Shown here: in pieces, positions 54,647-63,483 of the stretch
How positions within the stretch are numbered: position 1 is the stretch's first letter
How the letters are laid out: every line of letters begins with the position of its first letter
NCBI GenBank assembly: GCA_044508625.1
Contig: JBIQHJ010000002.1
Location: 124,001 to 188,000, forward strand
Length of the DNA: 64,000 bases
Direction: 5' to 3'
Source: Castellaniella sp044508625
GTDB taxonomy: Bacteria > Pseudomonadota > Gammaproteobacteria > Burkholderiales > Burkholderiaceae_B
Program-made: the position numbers and the translations under genes
The notes under the pieces: generated by a model
What the model was told of the DNA's origin: nothing
The model's database searches: none
The model's input: only the letters and a program-made list of their open reading frames with translations

Positions 54647-55661
54647 GCCCTGCTCCCTCCCGTCCCATCTCGGCCAGCGTGGCCAGGACCTCGTTCCAAT
54701 CGTCGATGTGGCGCTCGATGGAAAAGCGCTTCAATGCCGTCTTCCGGGCGGCCAGGCCCCAGCGCCGGGCCAATTCCGGCTCGTGGATGAGCTGGCGCAT
54801 GCAATCCAGCAGCCGGTCGGGGCGGCTGTCGACGTAGCCTTCGACGCCATTGGTGATCACGTTCGGCAGCTCGGTGGCGGCGACCCCCACGATCGGCATG
54901 CCGGCCATCATGGCCTCCACCAATGACAGGCCCAGGCTCGCATAGCGGATGGGCGTGAAAAAGAACCGGTATTTCGCCATGGTCGCGGCCACCTCCATGT
55001 TCGGGACCTCCCCGAGGCCACCCATGGCCTCCGATCGCATCCCGATCAGGTCCAGCGGCACCCCGCGCGCCGTCCATTCGTAGAGGTCGGCCCCCACCCT
55101 GCGCCCGCGCTGCGGCAGGTTGTTGATGACGGTGATGCCCCGCGCGAGCTCGCCGGTGTAGAGCGCGGCGGCCGGCGCGACGATCCCATGCTCGACGACC
55201 CGCGTGCGCACGCCGGGCGCATGCCACATCAGGGCGTTGTAGTGGGTCACGTGCACCAGGATCCCGCGCTCGTGGCGAAAGAAATGCACCGTGTCGGTGG
55301 GATGCGGCTCGGGGGGATTGTGCTCGATGTAGGCGCAGGGCAATGCCCGCTGCCCGGGCGTGAGCAGGCGGAAGCGGTCGCGCTCGAAGGCGCCGCGCGA
55401 CTGGTAGATCACGCAGTCCAGCGGCTCTTTGTGGAGGTGCTCGGCCGGAACCTGGCGCACATTGGGCCCCCAGGGAATCCTGGGGCCCAGGGCCGCGTAT
55501 CCCGGAGGATTGCCCGGCAGGACGGGCACCACGAAATCATGGGGAGCCTGGGTCAGGGAATAGAGATAGTTGCCGTGCACGTGCCAGGTGAGGACGCGCA
55601 GCCGGCGGCGCGGGGCCGCCCCGCCGCGGGCGGGATCCGTGCGTGCGCTCGCCCCGTTCAT
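54639..55661 (-). CDS. Glycosyltransferase, GT4-like C-terminal half
   Basis: Protein of 340 residues. The N-terminal half (LTWHVHGNYLYSLTQAPHDF onward) is not a standard GT4 opening, but the C-terminal half carries FFTPIRYASLGLSLVEAMMAGMPIVG and TNGVEGYVDSRPDRL, the donor-binding E-x7-E-like region of retaining glycosyltransferases. The ATG at 55661 overlaps the stop of the upstream GT9 gene by four bases; the frame is open much further up but that part is antisense-like sequence of the neighbour. Donor and acceptor unknown; a glycan containing UDP-xylose-derived sugar is plausible from context. Confidence 0.8.
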   Translation of the reverse strand: MNGASARTDPARGGAAPRRRLRVLTWHVHGNYLYSLTQAPHDFVVPVLPGNPPGYAALGPRIPWGPNVRQVPAEHLHKEPLDCVIYQSRGAFERDRFRLLTPGQRALPCAYIEHNPPEPHPTDTVHFFRHERGILVHVTHYNALMWHAPGVRTRVVEHGIVAPAAALYTGELARGITVINNLPQRGRRVGADLYEWTARGVPLDLIGMRSEAMGGLGEVPNMEVAATMAKYRFFFTPIRYASLGLSLVEAMMAGMPIVGVAATELPNVITNGVEGYVDSRPDRLLDCMRQLIHEPELARRWGLAARKTALKRFSIERHIDDWNEVLATLAEMGREGAGHG

Positions 55662-56716
55662 TGCCGCGCTCCCGGGGCGAGCCGGCGCAGCGCGGCCTCC
55701 ACGACCTGGTCGACGCCGACCCCCGTGGCGCAGGGATGGCCAGGGACGGGACACTCGGCGTGCGCGCAGGGCCGGCAAGGCGTGTCCACGTGCAGCACCG
55801 TGTGCAGGCTCGTGTCCAGGGGCGCCCAGCGGCCCACGTCGCTGCCCGAGGCGATCACGACGCTGGGCGCGCGCACCGCGGCGGCGACGTGCGACACGCC
55901 GGTGTCGTTGCAGATCAGCAGGCGGGCGCGCTCGAGCAGGCCGGCGAGCATGCCCAGGTCGGTCATGCCGCTCAGGTCGACCGCCTGGCGTCCGATGGCG
56001 GCGGCCAGGCCCGCCGCCATCGGACGCTCGGCCTCGCTGCCCGTGGCCCCGATCCGCCCGCCCTCCCCCCCCCGGCGCCCGCCCACCCCCCCGGAGCGCG
56101 CCGCGGGCCCGCGGCGCGACGCCAGGCGCGCGCCGGGATGCAGGAAGACCGTGCGGGCGGGATCCAGGCGCATCCTGCCCGCGAGCTCGGCGGCGCGCGC
56201 GCGGTCCCGCGCATCGAGCGGGAGCTCCAGGGCGGCATCCTCCCCTTTCGGCAGGCCCAGGTGCTCGAGCAGCGCCAGGTAGCGCCTGACCTCGGGCAGG
56301 GTATCCGGCCAGGGCATCAGCAGCGGGGTCTTGCGGATCCTGTCCGGCACGAAGCCCGCCCATTGCAGGGCGCCCAGGTTCCGGACGATCGCATTGGAGC
56401 GCGCGCCGCTGCCGTGCATCTGCAAGGCCAGGTCGAAGCGGCGCGCGCGCATGTCGCCATAGAACGCCGGCAGCGCCGACAGCCGCGCAGGCTGCTCCGG
56501 AAAGGCGGGATCGCCCGGGAAATCCACGAACTCGTCGATGTAGCGGCCGAACCGCCCGACGCACGGGCGCATGCCCTCCAGACCGATCAAGGTGATCCGC
56601 GCCCGCGGCGCCGCGCGGCGCAGCGCCCGCAAGGCGGGTACGGTGCACAGGAAATCGCCCAGGTTCAGTGCGCGGAAGACCGCGATCCTGCGCGGCGCGG
56701 GCGACCACAATCCCAT
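55658..56716 (-). CDS. Glycosyltransferase family 9 (heptosyltransferase-like), possibly corrupted internally
   Basis: Protein of 352 residues like LPS heptosyltransferases. N-terminal FRALNLGDFLCTVPALRAL, central FLHPGAR, and C-terminal LICNDTGVSHVAAAV plus the Cys-rich CRPCAHAECPVPGHPC are GT9 hallmarks. The ATG at 56716 follows GTGAGGG; 56737 (MGDAVRAMG) is an alternative overlapping the upstream gene. Residues about 199-221 are an abnormal Gly/Arg run where the family normally has R-R-W-P-x-x-R-F and following helix, although frame and length are preserved. Acceptor sugar unknown. Confidence 0.83.
   Translation of the reverse strand: MGLWSPAPRRIAVFRALNLGDFLCTVPALRALRRAAPRARITLIGLEGMRPCVGRFGRYIDEFVDFPGDPAFPEQPARLSALPAFYGDMRARRFDLALQMHGSGARSNAIVRNLGALQWAGFVPDRIRKTPLLMPWPDTLPEVRRYLALLEHLGLPKGEDAALELPLDARDRARAAELAGRMRLDPARTVFLHPGARLASRRGPAARSGGVGGRRGGEGGRIGATGSEAERPMAAGLAAAIGRQAVDLSGMTDLGMLAGLLERARLLICNDTGVSHVAAAVRAPSVVIASGSDVGRWAPLDTSLHTVLHVDTPCRPCAHAECPVPGHPCATGVGVDQVVEAALRRLAPGARQ
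56055..56120. other. G/C-only block with C homopolymers inside the GT9 gene
   Basis: This stretch is almost entirely G and C, with plus-strand C runs of ten (56065-56074 region, interrupted only by the final CGG) and seven bases. In the encoded protein it gives G-P-A-A-R-S-G-G-V-G-G-R-R-G-G where related enzymes carry Trp, Glu, Phe, Ala and Asp. The reading frame is intact on both sides. It looks like base-calling loss in a hard-to-sequence region or, less likely, extreme local GC conversion. Confidence 0.6.
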
Positions 56717-56721
56717 GGCCC

Positions 56722-57759
56722 TCACGGCATCCCCCATCCGAAGCGAAACACGCCCACCAGGCGCCAGAAAATGGACAGCGGCGGGATGAACAGAGAGGTC
56801 AGCAGCAGGTCCCCCACGTTCCTCGGCCTGGCGGAGGTGCCCCTGAGCCGATGGAAGAAAAAGCCCAGGCTCAGCGCCAGCCACAGCGCGGCGGCCAGCG
56901 CCCCCGCCACCGGCCGGCCCGCCGGCGGGAGCGCCACCGCGGCGATCAGGCTGGCGGTGACGAGCAGGTAGAACCAGGGCGGCCCTCCGCGAATGCGCTC
57001 GCGGTACAGGGCGCGATGCTTGCGGTAGAGCAGCACGTCGAACATGACCTTGCGCTGCATGGACAGCCCGGCGCCGAACGGCGCCGGTCTCAAGGGGTGG
57101 ACGACCACGGCCTGCGGCGCCCATTCGATGCGGCAGCCCTCCTCGATGAGGGAGAAATGCAGGTCGGAATCCTCCCGCCAGGCCATGGTGTACCGTTCGT
57201 CGAAGCCGCCCACCCTCTCGAGCGCCTCGCGCAGCACGAAGCAATTGGCGGTGGCGAATTCGGCCTGCCGCAGCCGTCCGGCGTCCCTCTCGTAGTCGCT
57301 GGGCTTGTCCGGCAGGGGCATGACGATCCGTCCCGTGGCGGCCTGGACGCCCGGCGCCATCGCCGCCAGGCCCGCCTCGAGCCATGCCCGGTCCGGGATC
57401 GTATCGTCGTCGGTGAAGGCGATGATGGGCGCGCGGGCGGCTTGCCAGCCGGCGTTGCGGGCGCCCGCCGGCCCCTGCGTGGCGGTGACGGGCACGTAGC
57501 GCAGCTCGGGCGCGAGGCCGCCCTCCCCGGCCGACAGTTGCTCGAGCATCTCGCGGACCGCCGCGCCCGGCTCGTCGTCGCACACGATGATCTCGTAGCG
57601 GTCCAGCGGCAGCGTCTGGTCCATCAGGGCCGCCAGGCAGCGCTTCAGCATCTCCGGACGCTTGTAGGTCGGCACCACCACCGACACGCTCGGCAAGGAA
57701 GGCGCCGGCATGCTCGCGGACCGGTGCTCCAGCGCGCCCGGCGGCGTGCATCCAGCCAT
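56722..57759 (-). CDS. Glycosyltransferase family 2
   Basis: Protein of 345 residues. The N-terminal GT-A domain has VSVVVPTYKRPEMLKRCL, the metal-binding FTDDDTIPD (D-x-D), ATANCFVLRE and the catalytic-base region MAWREDSDLHFSL. Two hydrophobic segments near the C-terminus (about 262-300) suggest membrane association. Several starts are possible; ATG at 57759 is best because GGAGGA lies six bases upstream, giving MAGCTPPGAL. It lies between two GT9 genes in the same operon. Confidence 0.88.
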   Translation of the reverse strand: MAGCTPPGALEHRSASMPAPSLPSVSVVVPTYKRPEMLKRCLAALMDQTLPLDRYEIIVCDDEPGAAVREMLEQLSAGEGGLAPELRYVPVTATQGPAGARNAGWQAARAPIIAFTDDDTIPDRAWLEAGLAAMAPGVQAATGRIVMPLPDKPSDYERDAGRLRQAEFATANCFVLREALERVGGFDERYTMAWREDSDLHFSLIEEGCRIEWAPQAVVVHPLRPAPFGAGLSMQRKVMFDVLLYRKHRALYRERIRGGPPWFYLLVTASLIAAVALPPAGRPVAGALAAALWLALSLGFFFHRLRGTSARPRNVGDLLLTSLFIPPLSIFWRLVGVFRFGWGMP

Positions 57760-57780
57760 GTTCATTCCTCCGGCGCGCAT

Positions 57781-58890
57781 TCACGCCACCATGGATCGGC
57801 GGCCGTCGCCCGCGCGGCGGCCGATCAGTTCCAGCGCCGCGGCCACCACGGCCTCCGGCTCCACGCCCTCGAGGCAGGCGTTGGTTCCCTGCGGGCAGAC
57901 GCTGCGGTAGCAGTTCCTGCACGGCACGTCGTGGTACAGGAGCCGATGCGGCACCCGCCAAGGGGTGTGCTGGAGATTGGTCAGGGCGTACAGGTCGACG
58001 ACGGGGGTCTGGACGGCGGCGGCGATGTGGACCGGGCCGGTGTTGTTGGAAATGAGCAGGCCGGCGTCCTCGATGAGGCAGGCCAGCTCGCCCAGGCCCA
58101 GCTTGCCCGCCAGGTCGAGCACGTGGCCGCGGGCCGTGCATTGCGCGAGGATGCCGCGCACCAGCGGGATCTCGTTCGGGCCGCCCGTCAGCACGATGGG
58201 CAGCCCGCAGGCGGCGAGCCGCGAGATGACGCTGGCGTAGCGGGCGGGGCCGTAGCGCCGCGACGGGGCGCTCGCGCCGCAGTGCGCGACGATCCAGCCC
58301 TCGCCGCGCGCCATCCCATGCGCCGCCAGGATCGCTCCCAGGGACCGGCGGTCGGCCTCGCGCGTGGCGAAGGACAGGCGCGCGCCGTCCCGGCATTCCG
58401 CTCCCACCGTGGCGACGAGATCGAGCTGGCGCTGCACCTCATGGCGCAATGCGTGCGCGGTTTCCGGTTCCCGCACCCAGTGGCTGAGGAGACGGTAGGG
58501 ATTCTCGCGCGCGTGGGCCAGCGCCAGCCCGATGCCCGCCAGGCGGCACATGAGCGCGGCGGGCAGCGCGCTCTGGGTGTGGACGGTAAAGATGACGGCC
58601 GCATCGAACCCTCGCCCCCGCAGCGTCTCGATCATCCCGAGGTCGGCGGCCGGATCGTCCGCGGGGTTCTTGACCCAGGGCGCATCGTAGCTCACGACCT
58701 CGTCCACCTCGGGCAGGAACGGCGCCAGCGCGGCGCCCGAGCGCGAGGCGAGCAGCGTGATCCGCCTGTCCGCGCCGCCCAAGGACTTGAGCGCCCGGAT
58801 GGCCGGCGTGGTCATGAGGACGTCGCCCATATTGTCCAGGCGCACGCACAGGATGCGGCGCGCCGCGGCCCAGGCGGCTTGCGGGTTCAT
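57781..58890 (-). CDS. Glycosyltransferase family 9 (heptosyltransferase-like)
   Basis: Protein of 369 residues. RRILCVRLDNMGDVLMTTPAI is the GT9 N-terminal signature, HCGASAPSRRYGPARYASVI and LLISNNTGPVHIAAAV form the donor site, and CRNCYRSVCPQGTNACLEGV is the conserved Cys-rich C-terminal segment. Here the region equivalent to the damaged block of the other GT9 gene is normal. The ATG at 58890 overlaps the stop of the upstream phosphatase gene by four bases. Probably transfers heptose or a similar sugar to a core or surface glycan. Confidence 0.88.
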   Translation of the reverse strand: MNPQAAWAAARRILCVRLDNMGDVLMTTPAIRALKSLGGADRRITLLASRSGAALAPFLPEVDEVVSYDAPWVKNPADDPAADLGMIETLRGRGFDAAVIFTVHTQSALPAALMCRLAGIGLALAHARENPYRLLSHWVREPETAHALRHEVQRQLDLVATVGAECRDGARLSFATREADRRSLGAILAAHGMARGEGWIVAHCGASAPSRRYGPARYASVISRLAACGLPIVLTGGPNEIPLVRGILAQCTARGHVLDLAGKLGLGELACLIEDAGLLISNNTGPVHIAAAVQTPVVDLYALTNLQHTPWRVPHRLLYHDVPCRNCYRSVCPQGTNACLEGVEPEAVVAAALELIGRRAGDGRRSMVA

Positions 58891-59489
58891 GCCCGGCCTC
58901 CGGCCGCCGGCCGGCATTGCGCGCTGATCCAGCGGCTGGCCATGTCCAGGTCGGGCTCGATCCGCTCCGGCGTGCGCCAGGCATTGTGCAGCCACTCGGT
59001 CTCATGGCCGTTGTCCAGCAGGATGGTCCTGCATCCGGCCCGCCTGCCCGCCTCCACGTCGTCCAGGATGTCGCCGACGAACCAGGAGCTGGCGAGGTCG
59101 AGGCCGTGCCGGGCCGCGGCCGCGCGCAGGAGCCCCGGCGCGGGCTTGCGGCAGGCGCAGGCGCGCGCGTAGCGCGGAATGAGCGCCTGCGGATGGTGGG
59201 GACAGTAATAGAATCCCGCGAGCGCGGCGCCCACGCTCTGGAACATCGATTCCAGCCGCTTGCGCACGGCCACCAGGTCGCGGGGCTTGGCCTTCCCCAG
59301 CCCGATGCCGGGCTGGTTGCTGATGATGATCAGCGGCAGCCCCAGCCGGCCGAGCCGCGAGAGGCCCTCGCGGGCGCCCGGCGCGAAACGCATGCGCCCG
59401 GGATCCACGTTGTAGGGGACGTCCCGCAGCACCGTGCCGTCCTTGTCCAGGAAAATGGCCGGTCCCGGCCGCAAATCCATGGCGCCCAT
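58887..59489 (-). CDS. gmhB: D-glycero-D-manno-heptose 1,7-bisphosphate phosphatase-like HAD enzyme
   Basis: Cytoplasmic HAD-IIIA phosphatase of 200 residues. The nucleophile motif is FLDKDGTV, followed by IIISNQPGIG, and the zinc-binding loop YYCPHHPQALIPRYARACACRK has the C-x-H and C-x-C pairs seen in GmhB. FVGDILDDVEAGRRAG is the final HAD motif. Dephosphorylation of heptose bisphosphate for ADP- or GDP-heptose synthesis fits the flanking heptosyltransferase-like genes. Start ATG at 59489, just after the upstream gene; 59480 is an alternative. Confidence 0.83.
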   Translation of the reverse strand: MGAMDLRPGPAIFLDKDGTVLRDVPYNVDPGRMRFAPGAREGLSRLGRLGLPLIIISNQPGIGLGKAKPRDLVAVRKRLESMFQSVGAALAGFYYCPHHPQALIPRYARACACRKPAPGLLRAAAARHGLDLASSWFVGDILDDVEAGRRAGCRTILLDNGHETEWLHNAWRTPERIEPDLDMASRWISAQCRPAAGGRA

Positions 59490-59494
59490 CGCCG

Positions 59495-60820
59495 CTAGAC
59501 CTCGTTCTCGGCCTTGCCGCCCGCGTCCGGCATCCATTGTCCCGGGCGGACACGGGCGGGCGCGCCGGACGGGATGGGCAGCATGGCGCGCTGCTGCGCG
59601 AGGCCCTCGAAGACCTGCGCCAGCTCCTCCCCCACCCTGCTCCAGGTGAACAGCCGATTGGCGCGGCGGGCGCCGGCCAGGCCCATGCGGCGGGCCAGCG
59701 CCGGATCCCGGGCCAGGACGGCCAGTTTTTCCGCGAGGCGGTCGGGATCCCGCGCGGGCACCAGGAAGCCCGTCTCGCCGTCGACCACGCTGTAGCGGAT
59801 CCCGCCGGTGTCGGAGCCCACGACCGGCGTCGCGCACGCCATGGCCTCCACCGGGGTGATGCCGAAAGGCTCGTACCAGGGCGTGGTCACGAACACGTCG
59901 GCGGCGCAGTAGTAGCGCCTGAGCTGGTTGCGGCCGCGGCGGCCCGCGAATTCCACGTGATCCAGGACGCCCTCGCGCCTGGCGATCTCGCGCAGCCGCG
60001 CGAGTTCGGGGGTGTCGGCCCCGCCGGGCGCGCCGCCCTCGCCGCCCACCACGCAGAGGCGGGCATCGATCCCGTGCCTCGAGCGCAGGCGCGCCAGCGC
60101 CTGTATCACATTGTCTATCCCCTTGCGCGGGACGATGCGGCCCAGTTGCAGCAGATGGAAGGCGTCGGGCCGCCAGCCGAGGCGGCGCCGGGCCTCCTCC
60201 CGGTCCATGGGCGACATCTCGCCGCTGTCGAAGCCGCAGGGCACCATGCTGATCCGGGCGGGATCCGCGCCGTAGAGGCCGATGAGGTCGAGCCGGTCCT
60301 GCGGGCATTCCGCGATGATGCGGTCGGCCTCGCGCACGATGCGGCCCTCGATCTCGAAGCGGCTGTCCGGAAAGCGGTCGGCCTGCGCCTGGTGCTGGCG
60401 CCGCACCCGCCCCAGCGCGTGGAAGGTCACGGCCAGGGGAATCCCCAGGCGGCGCGCGACCGGCATGGCGGCCATGGCCGACATGAAGAAATTGGCGTGG
60501 ATGAGATCGTAGGGCTCGTCCCGGGTGGCGAAATGGCTGCGCAGGAAGCGGCTGAAGTCGCCCATCAGCGGCAGCAGGTCCTCCTTGGGCAGGTAGCGCG
60601 CCGGGCCCGCCGGCACGTGCACGATGCGCACGTTGTCGTCCCAGTCGATCGTGGGCGGCAGCGACGGGCTGTCCAATCGTGTAAAGACGTCGACACGGTA
60701 GCCGCGCGCCGCGAGCTGGCGGGCGACCTGGGCCACGTAGATGTTCTGGCCGCCGCTGTCCACGCTGCCGGCCGGCGCCAGGGGTGACGCGTGCTCACTC
60801 ACGATTGCGATTCTTTGCAT
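59495..60820 (-). CDS. Glycosyltransferase family 4
   Basis: Protein of 441 residues, GT-B fold. N-terminal SEHASPLAPAGSVDSGGQNIYV resembles sucrose-phosphate synthase/MshA-type enzymes; HANFFMSAMAA, then the donor domain with LLQLGRIVPRKGIDNVIQAL and the E-x7-E motif in PWYEPFGITPVEAMACATPV. It is the first gene of the minus-strand polysaccharide operon; the 285-base divergent spacer up to ugd (60821-61105) must hold both promoters but no clear hexamers were seen. Sugar specificity unknown. Confidence 0.9.
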   Translation of the reverse strand: MQRIAIVSEHASPLAPAGSVDSGGQNIYVAQVARQLAARGYRVDVFTRLDSPSLPPTIDWDDNVRIVHVPAGPARYLPKEDLLPLMGDFSRFLRSHFATRDEPYDLIHANFFMSAMAAMPVARRLGIPLAVTFHALGRVRRQHQAQADRFPDSRFEIEGRIVREADRIIAECPQDRLDLIGLYGADPARISMVPCGFDSGEMSPMDREEARRRLGWRPDAFHLLQLGRIVPRKGIDNVIQALARLRSRHGIDARLCVVGGEGGAPGGADTPELARLREIARREGVLDHVEFAGRRGRNQLRRYYCAADVFVTTPWYEPFGITPVEAMACATPVVGSDTGGIRYSVVDGETGFLVPARDPDRLAEKLAVLARDPALARRMGLAGARRANRLFTWSRVGEELAQVFEGLAQQRAMLPIPSGAPARVRPGQWMPDAGGKAENEV

Positions 60821-61105
60821 GCCTGTTCTCCGTTCTTTGTGGGCCGAACCGTTGCAGGAATGCCGTGCAGACGAGTCTGAGCCGCGATGACCTTGGATGT
60901 GGTGACCCGTCTACAGCAAGCCGCGTGCCGCGGCGCCGATGGGCCGCAGGCCCGGCCCCGCGGGATCCGGGCACCGGGCGCCGGGCATGTCGGTTGCTTC
61001 TCCCCCGGGCATGGCGGCGCGGCATGGACGTCCGTGCCGATGCCGGCGCGCAGGCCTCCGCTCGATGCGGAAGGCCGCCGCGCCTTCACCCAGCGGGAGC
61101 AACTG

Positions 61106-62479
61106 ATGAACATAGCGATAATCGGGACGGGTTACGTGGGACTGGTGACCGGCGCGTGCTTTGCCCAGGCGGGGCACCACGTGGCCTGCTTCGACAAGGA
61201 CGCGGCGAAGATAGCGATGCTGCGCTCGGGCAAGGCGCCGCTGCACGAGCCGGGCCTGGACGGGCTCCTGGCCGAGGGCCTGGCGCAGGGACGCCTGGAG
61301 TTCCACTCGGACCTGCGGCCGGGGGCGGGCCTGGAGCGCGCCGAGGTCATCTTTCTCACCATCGGCACGCCCACGGGCCGGGACGGCCGCGCCCACCTGG
61401 AGGACCTCCTGGACTGCGCCGGCCGGCTCGCGCGGATACTGAGGCGCGGCGCCCTGGTCGTGGTCAAGTCGACCGCCCCGGTGGGGACCTGCGAGCGCGT
61501 CCAGGAAATCCTGGACATGCAATCCCCCGCGGTGCCCCGGCCGCGGTTCGTGGTGGCCTCCAATCCTGAATTCCTCGCGGAGGCCCGTGCCGTGGAGGAT
61601 TTCCAGCATCCCGAGCGCATCGTCATCGGCTGCGGCGACGAGGGCGCGCGCCGCGTGCTCGAAGCCCTGTACGCCCCTTTCGACCCCTCCGGCGACCGCA
61701 TCCTGGCGATGGACGTGCGCAGCGCGGAATTCGCCAAGTACGCCTGCAACGCCATGCTGGCCGCGCGCATCTCCATGGTCAACGAACTGGCCTGCATCGG
61801 GGGGCAGTTCAACGTCGACATGCGCGCGGTCTGCGGCGTGCTGCGGACGGATCCCCGCATCGGGCCGCATTACCTGCGCCAGGGCGCGGGCTACGGCGGG
61901 TCCTGCCTGCCCAAGGACCTGCGCGCCCTGATGGCCATGGCGCGCGACCATGGCGAGCCGGCCTACATGCTGCACAGCGTGGAGGCGGTGAACGCCGGCC
62001 AGGTGGAGCGGCTGTTCGACGCCATCCTGGCGAGCCTGGCCTATGAGCTCTCAGGCCGCTGCGTCGCGCTGTGGGGCCTGTCGTTCAAGGCGGGCACCGA
62101 CGACTTGCGGGAGGCGCCGAGCCTGGCCCTGGCCCGCGGGCTGATCGGCGCGGGCGCGCGGGTGCGCGCCTACGATCCCGTCGCCGGCGGGGCCGCCCGG
62201 GCGCGGATCGCCGACGAGGGGTTCGAGCTGTGCGCCGATGCCTACGCGGCCTGCGAGGGCTCGGACATCCTGGTGGTGATGACGGAATGGGAGGAATTCA
62301 GGCGTCCGGATTTTTCCCGGATCGCCGGGGAACTGGGGACCGGCATGGTGTTCGATTGCCGCAATCTGTACGAGGCCGGCGTCCTGCGCCGCCACGGTTT
62401 GCTGCACCTCGAGGTCGGCCAGCGTCCCCCGCTGGCGGCGGCGCGGCCCGTGACGGACGCGCTGCAAAAGGCCTCGTAG
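61106..62479 (+). CDS. ugd: UDP-glucose 6-dehydrogenase
   Basis: Cytoplasmic NAD-dependent enzyme of 457 residues that makes UDP-glucuronate from UDP-glucose. NAD motif IIGTGYVGLVTGACF at the N-terminus, STAPVGTCERV, NPEFLAEARAV, and the catalytic loop YGGSCLPKDL with Cys267; LSFKAGTDDLREAPSL lies in the C-terminal UDP-binding domain. The ATG at 61106 follows GGGAGC. Divergent from the polysaccharide operon whose last gene encodes the enzyme that would use its product. Confidence 0.96.
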   Translation: MNIAIIGTGYVGLVTGACFAQAGHHVACFDKDAAKIAMLRSGKAPLHEPGLDGLLAEGLAQGRLEFHSDLRPGAGLERAEVIFLTIGTPTGRDGRAHLEDLLDCAGRLARILRRGALVVVKSTAPVGTCERVQEILDMQSPAVPRPRFVVASNPEFLAEARAVEDFQHPERIVIGCGDEGARRVLEALYAPFDPSGDRILAMDVRSAEFAKYACNAMLAARISMVNELACIGGQFNVDMRAVCGVLRTDPRIGPHYLRQGAGYGGSCLPKDLRALMAMARDHGEPAYMLHSVEAVNAGQVERLFDAILASLAYELSGRCVALWGLSFKAGTDDLREAPSLALARGLIGAGARVRAYDPVAGGAARARIADEGFELCADAYAACEGSDILVVMTEWEEFRRPDFSRIAGELGTGMVFDCRNLYEAGVLRRHGLLHLEVGQRPPLAAARPVTDALQKAS

Positions 62480-62519
62480 AGGCTGGTGGACCGGCGGGCC
62501 GCGGCCCGCGAGGGCCCGT

Positions 62520-62756
62520 TCATTCGGCGCGGTCGCGCAGCCCCGTCACTTGTTCCCCCGCCGCGCAATGGGCGCAGCAGAACATGCGCCCGCCCTTCTC
62601 CAGCCCGTGGCCGACGATCGGCGTGCCGCAGTGGTCGCAGCGCGGCGCGACGGCATGGATCGCGCACTCGAAGCTGTCGAAGGTATAGGTCTGCCCGCCG
62701 ATCGTCAGATCGAAGGATTTGTCGTACTGGTTGCCGCAGGTATCGCATCTCGCCAT
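62520..62756 (-). CDS. Cys-rich zinc-ribbon/metallothionein-like small protein
   Basis: Cytoplasmic protein of 78 residues with three CxxC or CxxxC-type pairs: CDTCGNQYD near the N-terminus, FECAIHAVAPRCDHCG in the middle, and FCCAHCAAGE near the C-terminus, plus conserved histidines. The pattern matches a small bacterial family often labelled prokaryotic metallothionein-like; metal binding is likely, function unknown. It stands alone between ugd (convergent) and the SYLF lipoprotein gene. Confidence 0.82.
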   Translation of the reverse strand: MARCDTCGNQYDKSFDLTIGGQTYTFDSFECAIHAVAPRCDHCGTPIVGHGLEKGGRMFCCAHCAAGEQVTGLRDRAE

Positions 62757-62826
62757 GGGATTCTCCTGGAATGAGGCGCGCCCGCGGCCGCGGGCCGATC
62801 CCGCGGGCGGGCGCGCGGAATGCCGC

Positions 62827-63420
62827 TCAGAGATCCTTTTTCTGGATCTTCGCGCCGTCGAGGGACACGCCCGCCATCAGGCCGGCGTTGGTCAGCACGA
62901 AGCCGACCACGTCCTGCTTCGCGGTGTTGGTGTCGACCGTCCCGTTGGCGCCGACGTTGGCCACGGCCACCGTCGCATCCGCGCCCGCGGTCCAGCCGTT
63001 GCTGTTGCGGAACTTGTCCAGCGCGGCCTGCGTCATGAAGAGCAGCACGACCGCCCGGGACTGGGCGCCCGCCTGCCAGCCGATGGAGCCGCCGGTCGTG
63101 GTGTAGTACCCCGTGTCGCGTCCGCCCACGCGCAGCACCCCGGTGCCGTGTTCGGCCCCCAGTATGAAGCCCGCCCGCACCACGTTCGGGAAGATCAGCA
63201 CGCCGTTGGCGCGCTGCACCAGCGTGCGCGAGCCGGGCGCCGTCTTGTACAGTCTTTCGAGGGTCTCGTCGGCGTGCTGGTTGATGGTGCTGCGCTGCTG
63301 CGCGGCGGTCTGCGGATCCTGGGGCCCGGTCGTGGTGCATCCGGCGAAGGCCAGGCAGCCCAGCGCCAGGGCCGCGGCGCCCAGGCCGCGGCGGGGGAAT
63401 TGCAAGGATGGGTGCTTCAT
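62827..63420 (-). CDS. SYLF/YSC84-domain lipoprotein
   Basis: Secreted lipoprotein of 197 residues. The signal peptide ends with the lipobox LAFAGC (lipid Cys28). The SYLF lipid-binding domain covers most of the mature protein: ANGVLIFPNVVRAGFILGAE, YYTTTGGSIGWQAGAQSRAVVLL and ADATVAVANVGANG are typical. GGAGA six bases before the ATG at 63420 decides the start over an in-frame ATG at 63462. Probably outer-membrane or periplasmic lipid-associated protein; role unknown. Confidence 0.9.
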   Translation of the reverse strand: MKHPSLQFPRRGLGAAALALGCLAFAGCTTTGPQDPQTAAQQRSTINQHADETLERLYKTAPGSRTLVQRANGVLIFPNVVRAGFILGAEHGTGVLRVGGRDTGYYTTTGGSIGWQAGAQSRAVVLLFMTQAALDKFRNSNGWTAGADATVAVANVGANGTVDTNTAKQDVVGFVLTNAGLMAGVSLDGAKIQKKDL

Positions 63421-63483
63421 CGTTGTTCTCCATGGGTTGAAGGCTGCAGGCCTCCGCAGCAAGCGCCATGCCCGCCCTCCTCC

